Part shown: piece by piece, positions 33,782 through 42,438 of the stretch
How the letters are laid out: every line of letters begins with the position of its first letter
Position numbering within the stretch: position 1 is the stretch's first letter
Source: Methylobacterium nodulans ORS 2060
Lineage (GTDB): Bacteria; Pseudomonadota; Alphaproteobacteria; Rhizobiales; Beijerinckiaceae
Length of the DNA stretch: 64,000 bases
NCBI RefSeq assembly: GCF_000022085.1
Contig: NC_011894.1
Span: 7,301,001-7,365,000, forward strand
Direction: 5' to 3'
The notes under the pieces: model-generated
Told to the model about the DNA's origin: nothing
Seen by the model: only the letters and a program-made list of their open reading frames with translations
Database searches by the model: none
Made by a program: the position numbers and the translations under genes

Positions 33782-34861
33782 TCAGCCCGTCAGGCCGCGG
33801 GCCGCGACCGGGATCTCGCCGATGATGCGCCCGCCCCGGGTGGTCACCAGCCGGTCGACCATGTTGACGACGACGCAGACATGGTTGGGCACCACGCGCA
33901 CTACCGCGCCGACGGGCAGCGCGTCCGGGCAGGCCGCGAGGTCGAGGAAGCCGTGCTCCTCGGCGAGCTTGTGGATGCGGGCCTGCGGCACCTCGCGGAT
34001 CAGCCCGTAGCCGTCGAGGCCGCCGCCTGGATCCGCCGTGAGCGTCTTCGAGCCCGCATCGAGGACGCCCCGCTCCGGCGTCGCCCGGCTCACCACCGTC
34101 GCCACCACATCGAGGGCGCAATCCGCCAGGGTCGCGGCGCCGCAGGCCATCATCATGCGATCGTTGAAGATGAAGGTGCCGGCCCGGTGCTCGGTGGCGC
34201 CCCGGATCGCCCCGAGATGCTTCAGGTTCGGGGTGCCGCCCGTCGAGACGATGCGGGCCTGAAGTCCCTCCCCGGCAAGCCCCGCCTGGACGGCGTCGAG
34301 GAAGCCCTGCGTCGCCTGAACGCCGTCCTCCGGCGGATAGAGGAGGAGCCCGGCGAAGCGCAGGGCGGGCGTGCCGGCGATCATCCGGGCGAGCGCCACC
34401 GCCTCTGCGGGCGTCGCGACGCCGGCGCGGGCCCGGCCCGTGTCGCATTCCACCACCACGTCGAGGGGCCGCTCCGCCGCCGCCGCGGCCTCGCCGAGGC
34501 CCTCCACCACCGCCGGATGGTCCGCGCTCACGGTGAGCGGCATGCGCCGCAGCAGCCGGGCGAGGCGTTCGAGCTTCTCCGGGCCGACGAGGTTGTAGCT
34601 GATCAGGATGTCCGAGAGGCCGGCCTCGGCCATCACCTCGGCCTCGCCGAGGGTCTGGCAGGTCAGGCCGCGCGCGCCTGCCTCCTGCTGCAGCCGTGCG
34701 AGCACCGGGCTCTTGTGGGTCTTGATGTGCGGGCGGTTGGCGAGCCCGGCGGCGTCGCAGGCCGCCTGGAGCCGGGCGATGTTCCGCTCGACTTGGTCGA
34801 GGTCGATCATCACGGCGGGCGAGCCGAACGTGCGGGCGACCTCTTCGGCGAGGGTGGTCAT
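33782..34861 (-). CDS. DSD1-family PLP enzyme (D-threonine aldolase / D-serine dehydratase-like)
   Basis: This enzyme of about 359 residues belongs to the fold III PLP group. The N-terminus SPAVMIDLDQVERNIARLQ and the PLP-lysine motif RPHIKTHKS are visible. The C-terminal half has the metal-binding type region PNHVCVVVNMVD, as in D-threonine aldolase and eukaryotic-type D-serine dehydratase. D-amino-acid breakdown is the family role. The exact substrate is unknown. ATG 34861 has GGAGG before it. The longer frame adds a non-homologous leader. Confidence 0.88.
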   Translation of the reverse strand: MTTLAEEVARTFGSPAVMIDLDQVERNIARLQAACDAAGLANRPHIKTHKSPVLARLQQEAGARGLTCQTLGEAEVMAEAGLSDILISYNLVGPEKLERLARLLRRMPLTVSADHPAVVEGLGEAAAAAERPLDVVVECDTGRARAGVATPAEAVALARMIAGTPALRFAGLLLYPPEDGVQATQGFLDAVQAGLAGEGLQARIVSTGGTPNLKHLGAIRGATEHRAGTFIFNDRMMMACGAATLADCALDVVATVVSRATPERGVLDAGSKTLTADPGGGLDGYGLIREVPQARIHKLAEEHGFLDLAACPDALPVGAVVRVVPNHVCVVVNMVDRLVTTRGGRIIGEIPVAARGLTG

Positions 34862-34979
34862 GGGGCCTCCAGGGGGAGTGCGACGAGGCGGTCGGGCGCA
34901 GCGGTCCCGCAATTCTGCGTGTCGGGATGTCGGCACCGCATGCCACGTCTCGTGGGGCGAGTCCAAGCCCCGCGCGGCC

Positions 34980-35585
34980 TCACCGCACCAGCGAGAGCGG
35001 CGCGCCGGATTTCGACAGGGCGCCGTCCATGGCCCCGCCCGCCGGGCGCAGGCGCGCCGCGACGGTGCCGCCCGGCTGGTACAGATAGACTTCGCCGTCC
35101 CGGTAGTCCCAGGCCGTGACCCGGGCGAGATCCTTGTTGGCGCAGCCGCTCGACGTCGCCTTGTAGAGGTCGAGGGCCGGGGTGCTGGCGAGGGTCAGGC
35201 GGCAGCTCGCCCCGGTCGCATCCTTGGCGGTCCACCCCCCGACCACCGCCGAGCGCCCGCCGCTCGAGACCGGCGGCGGGGGCGGCGCCACGGCGGCCTG
35301 CTGCTGCACCGGCGGCGGGCTCGGCTCGGCGATGATCGGGCCGCCCGGATTGGCGGCGACCTCGCCCGGCGCGGCGCTCGCGCCCGGGGGCGGCGCGAGC
35401 GGGGCCGAGGTGACGGGGCCCGCCGCGAGGCCCGGCGCACCGAGATCGGGCTCGATGTCCGGCGCGGCCGGGCGCGCCGCCTGCCGTGCGGCGACGCGCG
35501 GCTGGTCGAAGCGCGACGAGGCGCAGGCCCCGAGGCTTGCGGCGAGTGCCAGAACGGCGACGGAGCGGAGATACGGACGCGGCAT
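34980..35585 (-). CDS. Lipoprotein with AprI/Inh-like protease-inhibitor domain
   Basis: This 201-residue protein has a lipoprotein signal peptide (SVAVLALAASLGAC, lipobox near residue 21), a Pro/Ala-rich linker (to about 110) and a C-terminal domain of about 90 residues, VVGGWTAKDATGASCRLTL ending LSLVR. That matches the AprI/Inh metalloprotease-inhibitor fold, with two cysteines able to form its disulfide. Inhibitors of this family protect periplasmic proteins from serralysin proteases. No protease gene is seen here. It follows sdhB on the same strand but is separated from it by a terminator-like hairpin. Confidence 0.82.
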   Translation of the reverse strand: MPRPYLRSVAVLALAASLGACASSRFDQPRVAARQAARPAAPDIEPDLGAPGLAAGPVTSAPLAPPPGASAAPGEVAANPGGPIIAEPSPPPVQQQAAVAPPPPPVSSGGRSAVVGGWTAKDATGASCRLTLASTPALDLYKATSSGCANKDLARVTAWDYRDGEVYLYQPGGTVAARLRPAGGAMDGALSKSGAPLSLVR

Positions 35586-35663
35586 CACGGGGTCCCGGGC
35601 AGGAGAGCGGCTCGCCGCGAGATACGCGCCCGCGAAGGCGCGGGCAGGGCCGGCGGAAACGAC

Positions 35664-35686
35664 AAAGGCGCCCGGAGGCGCCTTTT
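35664..35686 (-). terminator. Bidirectional-type terminator after the sdh operon
   Basis: AAAGGCGCC (35664-35672) pairs with GGCGCCTTT (35677-35685) around a CGGA tetraloop. The arm ends give T-runs on both strands. It lies between sdhB and the lipoprotein gene. Two further copies of CCCCCGAGGGGG lie at about 35721-35755. Confidence 0.7.
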
Positions 35687-35752
35687 CGAGCGGGTGTGAC
35701 CCGCAGGCATCAGGGGGCGCCCCCGAGGGGGGCGCATACCCCCGAGGGGGGA

Positions 35753-36535
35753 TCACACCTCCCGCGCCACCATCATCTTCTTGATCTCGGCGATGGCCTT
35801 GGCCGGGTTGAGGCCCTTCGGGCAGGTATTGGCGCAGTTCATGATGGTGTGGCAGCGGTAGAGCCGGAACGGGTCGTGCAGGATGTCGAGCCGCTCGCCC
35901 GTATGCTCGTCGCGGCTGTCGATCAGCCAGCGATAGGCCTGGAGCAGCGCCGCCGGGCCGAGGAAGCGGTCGCCGTTCCACCAGTAGCTCGGGCAGGAGG
36001 TGGTGCAGCAGGCGCACAGGATGCACTCGTAGAGGCCGTCGAGCCGGGCGCGGTCCTCCGGCGTCTGGCGCCATTCCTTCTCGGGGGCCGGGGTCTCGGT
36101 CTGCAGCCAGGGCTCGATCGCCGCATGCTGGGCGAAGAAGCTCGACAGGTCCGGCACCAGATCCTTCAGCACCGGCATGTGCGGCAGCGGATAGATCTTG
36201 ATCTGGCTCGACTTGCAATCGTCGATGCCGAGCGTGCAGGCCAGCGTGTTCTGCCCCATGATGTTCATGGCGCAGGAGCCGCAGATGCCCTCGCGGCAGG
36301 AGCGCCGGAAGGTCAGGGTCGGGTCGACCTTGTTCTTGATCCACAGGAGCGCGTCGAGGACCATCGGGCCGCAATCGTCGCGGTCGACGTAGTAGGTGTC
36401 GATCCGCGGATTGGCGCCGTCATCCTGGTTCCAGCGGTAGATCCGGAACTCCTGCAGGTTCTTGGCGCCGGCCGGCTTCGGCCAGGTCTTGCCCTCGGTG
36501 TATTGCGAGTTCTTGGGAAGGGTGAACTGGGCCAT
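35753..36535 (-). CDS. sdhB: Succinate dehydrogenase iron-sulfur subunit
   Basis: The 260-residue SdhB relays electrons from the flavoprotein to quinone in complex II. The [2Fe-2S] site is in [13 protein letters not shown]. The [4Fe-4S] and [3Fe-4S] sites are in [16 protein letters not shown] and [17 protein letters not shown]. Length is normal for alphaproteobacteria. A methyltransferase gene separates it from sdhA (24 bases to that gene's stop), an unusual arrangement. Co-transcription with the rest is likely from the close spacing. Confidence 0.98.
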   Translation of the reverse strand: MAQFTLPKNSQYTEGKTWPKPAGAKNLQEFRIYRWNQDDGANPRIDTYYVDRDDCGPMVLDALLWIKNKVDPTLTFRRSCREGICGSCAMNIMGQNTLACTLGIDDCKSSQIKIYPLPHMPVLKDLVPDLSSFFAQHAAIEPWLQTETPAPEKEWRQTPEDRARLDGLYECILCACCTTSCPSYWWNGDRFLGPAALLQAYRWLIDSRDEHTGERLDILHDPFRLYRCHTIMNCANTCPKGLNPAKAIAEIKKMMVAREV

Positions 36536-36559
36536 GACGAAAAGAGGCTCCCGAAAGAT

Positions 36560-37372
36560 TCAATCGAGCATGCGGTGACCGACGGGAATTGCCCGGGCGG
36601 GTCCCTTCGGGCGCCGCTCGAACACGACGAGGCTGTCGTAGAAGGCGATGGAATCGGTGACGTCGGCGAAGCCCGGATCGCGCGGCTCCGGGTCGGGGTC
36701 GAGCACGTAGCGGGCATGCAGCCGGTCGAGCAGGTCCTTGGCGTATTCCATGAAGGCGCCGGGCGCCCGCAATCCGCCGCCGACCGCCGGCCAGTAGGAG
36801 CAGTGGACGTCCTCGACCGCGTAGACGCCGTCCGGCGCCATCAGGGGGTAGAGGGTCTCGAAGGTGGCGATCTGATGGGCGCTCACATGGCTCCCGTCGT
36901 CGATCACCACGTCGATCCCGCCCATCGCCTCCACGATGCGCCGCAGCAGGGCCCGGTCGGTCTGGCTGCCGATATGGATGGTCGTGCCCGGATCGCCCAC
37001 GCCGGCGCAGCGCGGATCGATGTCGAGGCCGTGGATCACCGCCTGCGGCCCGAGATAGCGCCGCCAGACCTGGAGCGAGCCGCCGTGATTGACGCCGATC
37101 TCCAGAAGACGGACGGGCTTGCCCCGGTAGCGCGACAGATGACGGTCATAGGCGTCGAGATAGTGGGTCCACTTCGAGGCGAGGCGGTCACCTTGCGCGA
37201 AATAGGCGTCGCGCATCGGGTTATCCATCCGCGCGTGCTCCGCGGCCGGATCGAACCCGGTCGAGCCCGCGCGCACGACCTCCTCCCAGGAGGCGGGCGG
37301 GGCGGGCGGCGCCCCGATCCGGAGGAAGTCGGGCGAGACCGCAGGCTTCGCCCGGCGCATCCGCTTCAGCAT
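36560..37372 (-). CDS. SAM-dependent methyltransferase inserted in the sdh operon
   Basis: This 270-residue class I methyltransferase has VRLLEIGVNHGGSLQVWRRY (SAM site), IHGLDIDPRCAG, IDVVIDDGSHVSAHQIATFE and DGVYAVEDVHCSYWP. This is the pattern of TylF/macrocin O-methyltransferase-like proteins that act on sugars or polyketides. Start ATG 37372 fits. The longer frame overlaps sdhA and is not supported. It lies 46 bases after sdhA and 24 before sdhB, in the same direction. A link to succinate oxidation is not obvious, so this may be a passenger. Confidence 0.85.
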   Translation of the reverse strand: MLKRMRRAKPAVSPDFLRIGAPPAPPASWEEVVRAGSTGFDPAAEHARMDNPMRDAYFAQGDRLASKWTHYLDAYDRHLSRYRGKPVRLLEIGVNHGGSLQVWRRYLGPQAVIHGLDIDPRCAGVGDPGTTIHIGSQTDRALLRRIVEAMGGIDVVIDDGSHVSAHQIATFETLYPLMAPDGVYAVEDVHCSYWPAVGGGLRAPGAFMEYAKDLLDRLHARYVLDPDPEPRDPGFADVTDSIAFYDSLVVFERRPKGPARAIPVGHRMLD

Positions 37373-37418
37373 GGCGCCCTCCCGCGCGTTCCAGCGCCAG
37401 CCTGGTCCGGCACGGCGC

Positions 37419-39245
37419 TCAGTAGACCCGCGCCTTCGGCTCGATATACGCGATGTCGTTCGACATCGTGTAGGTGTGGACCGGCCGGTAATCGATCGTG
37501 ACCTTGCGGCCCTCACTGTCGAGCCAGGCGAGCGTGTGCTTCATCCAGTCCTTGTCGTTGCGGTCCGGGAAGTCCTCGCGGGCATGCGCGCCGCGGGATT
37601 CCGTGCGGTTGACCGCCGATTCCATGGTCACCACCGCCTGGCCGATCAGGTTGTCGAATTCCAGCGTCTCCAGGAGGTCGGTGTTCCACACCATCGAGCG
37701 GTCGGTGACGCGGATGTCGTCGATGCCCGACCAGACCTGGTGGATGAGGTGCTTGCCCTCCTCCAGCACCTCGCCGGTGCGGAAGACCGCGCAGTTGTTC
37801 TGCATGGTCTTCTGCATGTCGAGGCGGAGTTCCGCGGTGGGCTTGCTGCCGTTGGCGTAGCGGAAGCGGTCGAGGCGGGCGAGCGCCTTGTCGGCGGAAT
37901 CCCGCGGCAGGTCGGGCTGGCGGCCATTCGCCTCGATGACCTCGGCGCAGCGCAGGCCCGCGGCGCGGCCGAACACCACGAGATCGATGAGCGAGTTCGA
38001 GCCCAGCCGGTTGGCGCCGTGCACCGACACGCAGGCCGCCTCGCCGATCGCCATCAGGCCCGGCACCACGTAATCCGGGTTGCCGTCCTTCAGGGTCAGC
38101 ACCTCGCCGTGATAGTTCGTCGGGATGCCGCCCATGTTGTAATGCACGGTCGGCAGCACCGGGATCGGCTCCCTGGTCACGTCGACGCCCGCGAAGATCT
38201 TGGCGGATTCCGAGATGCCGGGCAGGCGCTCGTGCAGGATCTTGGGGTCGAGGTGGTCGAGGTGCAGGAAGATGTGGTCCTTGTTCTTGCCGACGCCGCG
38301 GCCGGCGCGGATCTCCATGGTCATGGAGCGGGAGACCACGTCGCGCGAGGCGAGGTCCTTGGCCGAGGGCGCGTAGCGCTCCATGAAGCGCTCGCCCTCG
38401 GAATTGGTCAGGTAGCCGCCCTCGCCGCGCGCGCCCTCGGTGATCAGGCAGCCCGCCCCGTAGATGCCGGTCGGGTGGAACTGCACGAATTCCATGTCCT
38501 CGAGCGCAAGGCCGGCGCGCAGCACCATGGCGTTGCCGTCGCCCGTGCAGGTATGGGCGGAGGTCGCCGAGAAATAGGCGCGCCCGTAGCCGCCCGTCGC
38601 CAGGATGGTCATGGCGGCGCGGAAGCGGTGGATCTCGCCCGTGGACTGGTCGAGGGCGATCACGCCGCGGCAGCGCCCCTCCTCGTCCATGATCAGGTCG
38701 AGGGCGAAATACTCGATGAAGAAGTTGGTCTTGTTCTTGGCCGCCTGCCCGTAGAGGGTGTGCAGCATGGCGTGGCCGGTGCGGTCGGCGGCCGCGCAAG
38801 TGCGCTGGGCCGTGCCCTTGCCGTATTCGGTGGTCATGCCGCCGAAGGGCCGCTGGTAGATCTTGCCCTCGGCGGTGCGCGAGAAGGGCACGCCCCAATG
38901 TTCGAGCTCGTAGACCGCGGCCGGCGCGTTGCGCACCAGGTATTCGATCGCGTCCTGGTCGCCGAGCCAGTCCGACCCCTTCACGGTGTCGTACATGTGC
39001 CAGCGCCAGTCGTCCGGCCCCATATTGCCGAGGGAGGCCGAGATGCCGCCCTGCGCCGCCACGGTGTGCGAGCGGGTCGGGAACACCTTGGTGATGCAGG
39101 CGGTGCGAAGCCCGGCCTGGCTGCAGCCGACCGTGGCGCGAAGGCCCGCGCCGCCCGCGCCGACGACGACGACGTCGAAGGTGTGATCGACGATGGGGTA
39201 CGCCTTGCCGGTCTGGGCCGGCGCGGCTTTTCCGTTGGTGGCCAT
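37419..39245 (-). CDS. sdhA: Succinate dehydrogenase flavoprotein subunit
   Basis: The 608-residue SdhA oxidises succinate to fumarate with covalent FAD. The FAD-binding [12 protein letters not shown], the FAD-linking motif [10 protein letters not shown] and the substrate-site [22 protein letters not shown] are present, with a C-terminal [17 protein letters not shown]. The start at 39245 ([11 protein letters not shown]) is 26 bases after sdhD. The longer frame into sdhD is rejected. Length is typical. Confidence 0.98.
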   Translation of the reverse strand: MATNGKAAPAQTGKAYPIVDHTFDVVVVGAGGAGLRATVGCSQAGLRTACITKVFPTRSHTVAAQGGISASLGNMGPDDWRWHMYDTVKGSDWLGDQDAIEYLVRNAPAAVYELEHWGVPFSRTAEGKIYQRPFGGMTTEYGKGTAQRTCAAADRTGHAMLHTLYGQAAKNKTNFFIEYFALDLIMDEEGRCRGVIALDQSTGEIHRFRAAMTILATGGYGRAYFSATSAHTCTGDGNAMVLRAGLALEDMEFVQFHPTGIYGAGCLITEGARGEGGYLTNSEGERFMERYAPSAKDLASRDVVSRSMTMEIRAGRGVGKNKDHIFLHLDHLDPKILHERLPGISESAKIFAGVDVTREPIPVLPTVHYNMGGIPTNYHGEVLTLKDGNPDYVVPGLMAIGEAACVSVHGANRLGSNSLIDLVVFGRAAGLRCAEVIEANGRQPDLPRDSADKALARLDRFRYANGSKPTAELRLDMQKTMQNNCAVFRTGEVLEEGKHLIHQVWSGIDDIRVTDRSMVWNTDLLETLEFDNLIGQAVVTMESAVNRTESRGAHAREDFPDRNDKDWMKHTLAWLDSEGRKVTIDYRPVHTYTMSNDIAYIEPKARVY

Positions 39246-39271
39246 GGGCGTGATCCCTGGATGAGAAGACG

Positions 39272-39685
39272 TCAGACGAAGGCGCGCAGGCTGATCCGCA
39301 CGATGGCGTAGAGGCAGGCGACCGCCACGACGACGCTGTAGAAGGTGTTGGCGATCACCGCCGCGATCTTCAGCCCCTTGTCGTGCACGTAATCCTCGAT
39401 GACGATCTGCAGGCCCATCCGCATGTGATTCGTCACCGAGAGGACGCCGAGGATGAGCAGGATCGCGACGAGCGGGTGCGACACGAGACGCACCGCGTCC
39501 TCGTAGGAGCGGCCGGCGCAGAGCGCCACGATCACCACGAAGGAGACGATGAGCGGGATGTTGGAGACCGCGGTGACGCGGTGCAGCCACCATTCGCTCG
39601 TGCCGTGATGGGCCGGGCCGAGCCCCTGGACGCGGGCATAGGCGGTGCGGATGGTGCGGGTGGCCTCGGGACGGTTGTCGACCAT
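39272..39685 (-). CDS. sdhD: Succinate dehydrogenase membrane anchor subunit
   Basis: This 137-residue membrane protein has three predicted segments and a conserved R-x-q-G-like N-terminus ([19 protein letters not shown]). Haem and quinone residues lie near [23 protein letters not shown]. It anchors SdhAB with SdhC and forms the ubiquinone site. It lies 13 bases downstream of sdhC. Confidence 0.93.
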   Translation of the reverse strand: MVDNRPEATRTIRTAYARVQGLGPAHHGTSEWWLHRVTAVSNIPLIVSFVVIVALCAGRSYEDAVRLVSHPLVAILLILGVLSVTNHMRMGLQIVIEDYVHDKGLKIAAVIANTFYSVVVAVACLYAIVRISLRAFV

Positions 39686-39698
39686 GACGCCTCTCCTG

Positions 39699-40100
39699 TC
39701 AGCGCGCCAGAAGGGCCACGGCCCAGATCACGAGCGTGAGCACGACCGAGCCGACGAGCGTGTACTTCGCCATGGCGATGCGGGTGCCGGGCTCCATGCC
39801 GTAGCCGAAGTCCCACACGAGGTGCCGGATGCCGCCCAGCATGTGGTGCATCAGGATCCAGGTATAGACGAAGATCACGAGGCGCCCGAGGATCGAGCCG
39901 TAGAGCCACGCCACGGGATCGTAGGCCGCCTTGCCGGAGGCGAGCGCGACCAGCCAGATCGCCACGAGCGCGGTGCCGCCATAGAGCGCGATGCCGGTGA
40001 GTCGGTGGGCCACCGACATCGCCATGGTCCAGGTCCAGCGGTAGATCTGGAGGTGGGGCGACAGCGGTCGGGCCACGGCGGGCCTGACGATTTCGGCCAT
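39699..40100 (-). CDS. sdhC: Succinate dehydrogenase cytochrome b556 subunit
   Basis: The 133-residue SdhC has three membrane segments. RPLSPHLQIYRWTWTMAMSVAHRLTG is the SdhC signature with the quinone-site Ser and the haem-region His. LMHHMLGGIRHLVWDFG is the second signature. It is the first gene of the operon. Its promoter must lie in 40101-40401. Confidence 0.95.
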   Translation of the reverse strand: MAEIVRPAVARPLSPHLQIYRWTWTMAMSVAHRLTGIALYGGTALVAIWLVALASGKAAYDPVAWLYGSILGRLVIFVYTWILMHHMLGGIRHLVWDFGYGMEPGTRIAMAKYTLVGSVVLTLVIWAVALLAR

Positions 40101-40401
40101 GATGCGATCCTTCCTCCGTAGAAGCCCGAGGCTGGTCCGGCTCTCGACTCAGGTGCTTATCGGCTCCGTCACGGGCCGGCAACGCGCCTGAGATTGAGCC
40201 CGGCACCCGGCGCACGCCACCCGCTATTGCCCTCTTTCTTTGGAAATGGTCCGGTTCGCAATGCGAATCTCATTGACTGAGGCTTCGCGTGCCGCGAAGG
40301 CTGAAGCGGCGCCGCTCCTCTGGTATACCAGGGATCGCGGGCGTCGCCCTTCGTGGCCGGCGCAGGATCGGCCTGGTTCCCGCCCAATCAGGTCGCGCAC
40401 C
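40101..40401. other. Divergent intergenic region between sdhC and a LysR gene
   Basis: These 301 bases separate the sdh operon and the LysR regulator. A 13-base palindrome TTCGCAATGCGAA lies at 40255-40267 (see separate entry). No other clear promoter element was identified. Confidence 0.6.
40255..40267. promoter_or_regulatory. Candidate LysR-type operator
   Basis: TTCGCA-A-TGCGAA is a perfect palindrome with the T-N11-A form typical of LysR-type binding sites. It sits 135 bases upstream of the LysR gene start and about 155 bases upstream of sdhC. It could serve autoregulation and perhaps control of sdh. Confidence 0.4.
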
Positions 40402-41292
40402 ATGCATTTCGACCTCGTCGACCTCAGCCTGTTCCGTCACGTGGTCGAGGCGGGCTCGATCACCCATGGGGCGAACCGGGCGAATCTCGCGCTCGCCGCC
40501 GCGAGCCATCGCATCCGGGCGATGGAGGCTTCCCTCGGCGCGGCGCTGCTCACCCGCGCCCGGCACGGGGTCACGCCGACCCCGGCCGGGCGGACCCTGC
40601 TGTCCCATGCCCGCGCGATCCTCGGCGGGGTGGAGCGCCTGCAGGCCGACCTCGCCGCCTTCGCGGGCGGCGCCGCGGGGCAGATCCGCGTCCTCTCGAA
40701 CACCAATGCGCTGACGGAATTCCTGCCCGAGGTGCTCTCCGCCTATCTGACGCAGCATCCGGGGGTGAGCGTCGAGATCGAGGAGCGGCTCTCCGACGAG
40801 ATCGTCGGGCTGGTGGCCGAGGGCGCGGCCGATCTCGGCCTCGTGGCGGCAACCGTCGAGACCGGCGCGCTCCAGACCTATCCGTTCCGGCGCGACCGCT
40901 TCGTGCTGGTGGTGGCGGCCGACCATCCGCTGGCCTCCCGCGCCTCCGTCGGCTTCGCGGAGGTGCTCGGCCACGAGGTGGTCGGGCTCGACCGGGCCAG
41001 CGCCCTCACCCGCTTCCTCCTCACCAAGGCGGCGCGGATCGGCCAGCCGCTGCGCCTGCGGGTGCAGCTGCGGGGCTTCGACGCGGTCTGCCGGCTGGTG
41101 GAGTGCCGGGTCGGCCTCGGCATCGTGCCGGAGACCACCGCCCGGCGGGCGGCCCGCACCATGGCGATCGCGATCGTCGGGCTCGACGACCCTTGGGCGG
41201 CGCGCGATCTGACGATCTGTGTGCGCGACCTCGAGGCGCTCCCTCCCTTCGCGCAGGATTTCGTGGCGCATCTGCGCGCCCATCGGGAGTGA
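40402..41292 (+). CDS. LysR-family transcriptional regulator
   Basis: This 296-residue regulator has an N-terminal helix-turn-helix (LVDLSLFRHVVEAGSITHGA, then AASHRIRAMEASLGAALLTR) and a LysR substrate-binding domain (about 95-296). ATG 40402 gives the family start. The longer frame is not homologous. It is divergent from sdhCDAB. Related proteins sense small acids, but the effector is unknown. Confidence 0.9.
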   Translation: MHFDLVDLSLFRHVVEAGSITHGANRANLALAAASHRIRAMEASLGAALLTRARHGVTPTPAGRTLLSHARAILGGVERLQADLAAFAGGAAGQIRVLSNTNALTEFLPEVLSAYLTQHPGVSVEIEERLSDEIVGLVAEGAADLGLVAATVETGALQTYPFRRDRFVLVVAADHPLASRASVGFAEVLGHEVVGLDRASALTRFLLTKAARIGQPLRLRVQLRGFDAVCRLVECRVGLGIVPETTARRAARTMAIAIVGLDDPWAARDLTICVRDLEALPPFAQDFVAHLRAHRE

Positions 41293-41466
41293 GCCGCCCT
41301 CGGGGCGCGTCGTCCGTCCGGCCGTGTCGGAATGTGCCCGCCTCAGGTCGTCCGTCCGGCGGGCCCGGACAAGGAGCCGGTGCGCGGCGGTCGGGTCCCC
41401 TCCGCGTCGCTCCCGCGCGGGGCCGGCCTGTCCCGTCCGGTGTCCGCGGTGGGGTCGGATTGCGTC

Positions 41467-41721
41467 TCAGGCGCGGCGAAATCGGGCCGCATCGGGCGCC
41501 GCCGCGAGCTGCCAGCGCGCCGCCGCGACGGCGCCCGGGACACCCGGGAGCGGCGCATCCGCGCTCAGCGCATCCGCGATGGCATCCGCCTCGTCCATGT
41601 CGAGGCCGACCTGCAGCACGCCGTCGATCACGGCGGTCTGACCGGTGCGGACGTCGTAGACCGTCCAGCCGAAGCGGTCGCGGCGGATGTCGTACCGGAT
41701 CAGGTCTGCCTTCGTGTCCAT
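41467..41721 (-). CDS. Small hypothetical protein
   Basis: This 84-residue acidic protein has the segment DLIRYDIRRDRFGWTVYDVRTGQTAVIDG, a pattern of short beta strands, then an Ala-rich helical tail. There is no signal peptide. ATG 41721 is preferred over 41781, whose extension is basic and low quality. I do not recognise the family. The strand-rich N-terminal half resembles the small alphaproteobacterial proteins of about 80 residues with a YDVRTG motif. Confidence 0.6.
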   Translation of the reverse strand: MDTKADLIRYDIRRDRFGWTVYDVRTGQTAVIDGVLQVGLDMDEADAIADALSADAPLPGVPGAVAAARWQLAAAPDAARFRRA

Positions 41722-41805
41722 GGTTCCGCTCCGTCCCGATCTCTGCCTGATCTCTGACAGTCGGCGAAATAGCCCCGCCATCCGCCCGCCAAGGTGCTCG
41801 CCCGC

Positions 41806-41850
41806 ACATGGCGAGGCGGGACATGGCGAGGCGGGACACGGCGAAGCCGG
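41806..41850. repeat. Tandem 15-base repeat, three copies
   Basis: ACATGGCGAGGCGGG occurs twice exactly (41806-41820, 41821-41835) and a third time with three changes. It lies just past the stop of the 70-residue gene on the minus strand. Confidence 0.8.
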
Positions 41851-41862
41851 TCGCCCGGCGGC

Positions 41863-42075
41863 TCATGCCCGTGGCCGGGCACCCCGGACGTAGCCGCGGG
41901 AGATCAGCCGCTCCTGCGCCGTCCGCTGCCGCTCCGCCTCGTCGAGGGCCGCGAGGGCATCCGCCACCGCCTGCCGGAGCGCGGCGGCCGGATCGCCGCC
42001 CGCCTCCCGCAGGTAGGTTGCGGTGACCGCGTCGAGGGCCGGATGCAATTCGACCTGCCTCGCGCCATCCGCCAT
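41863..42075 (-). CDS. Small hypothetical protein
   Basis: This 70-residue protein starts MADGARQVELHPALDAVTATYLREAGGDP, followed by two Ala/Leu-rich helices and a basic tail. The size and helix-rich pattern are reminiscent of short ribbon-helix-helix-like antitoxins, but no toxin-like partner is evident. The extension to 42117 has a Cys-rich start and is unlikely. Confidence 0.55.
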   Translation of the reverse strand: MADGARQVELHPALDAVTATYLREAGGDPAAALRQAVADALAALDEAERQRTAQERLISRGYVRGARPRA

Positions 42076-42117
42076 CGCCGTCCGACTCACTGTGAGAACA
42101 TAACAAGAACACAACAC

Positions 42118-42438
42118 GCGAAGGGCGAGCGGTCAAGGTTGCGGGCGGGGTGGTGTGGATTGCGGGGACGCAGGACGGCGTGCGGTCCCGGTGGCGACCC
42201 AGAGGGCGATTATAAATTTAATTGCAGATTGTCTTTCCGATGGTCCGTTAATTGGTCAATTCTCAGAGGTTTAAAGCAATGAAGGCACAGTCGTTCGATG
42301 GGATGCACTCCGCCCCTCATGCTGAGGCGCTGGCGATCAAAGATCGCACAGGCCGCCTCGAAGCACCTCATACGGCTTCCGGCTGATCTGTTCCGAGACA
42401 GGGCGCGGGCAGCGCGGGGAACCCCTCTCCCGTGCGGG
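42118..42438. repeat. Gene-free region with dispersed repeat modules and left half of a palindromic repeat
   Basis: No gene is supported. From 42315 the dispersed module CCTCATGCTGAGG occurs, then GATC-rich sequence and GCCTCGAAGCACCTC. At 42369 begins CATACGGCTTCCGG, the left arm of a second repeat whose right arm lies at 44068-44088. CCCCTCTCCCG at about 42424 is one arm of the hairpin the IS was inserted in. The AT-rich stretch 42205-42250 differs in base composition from its surroundings. Confidence 0.65.
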
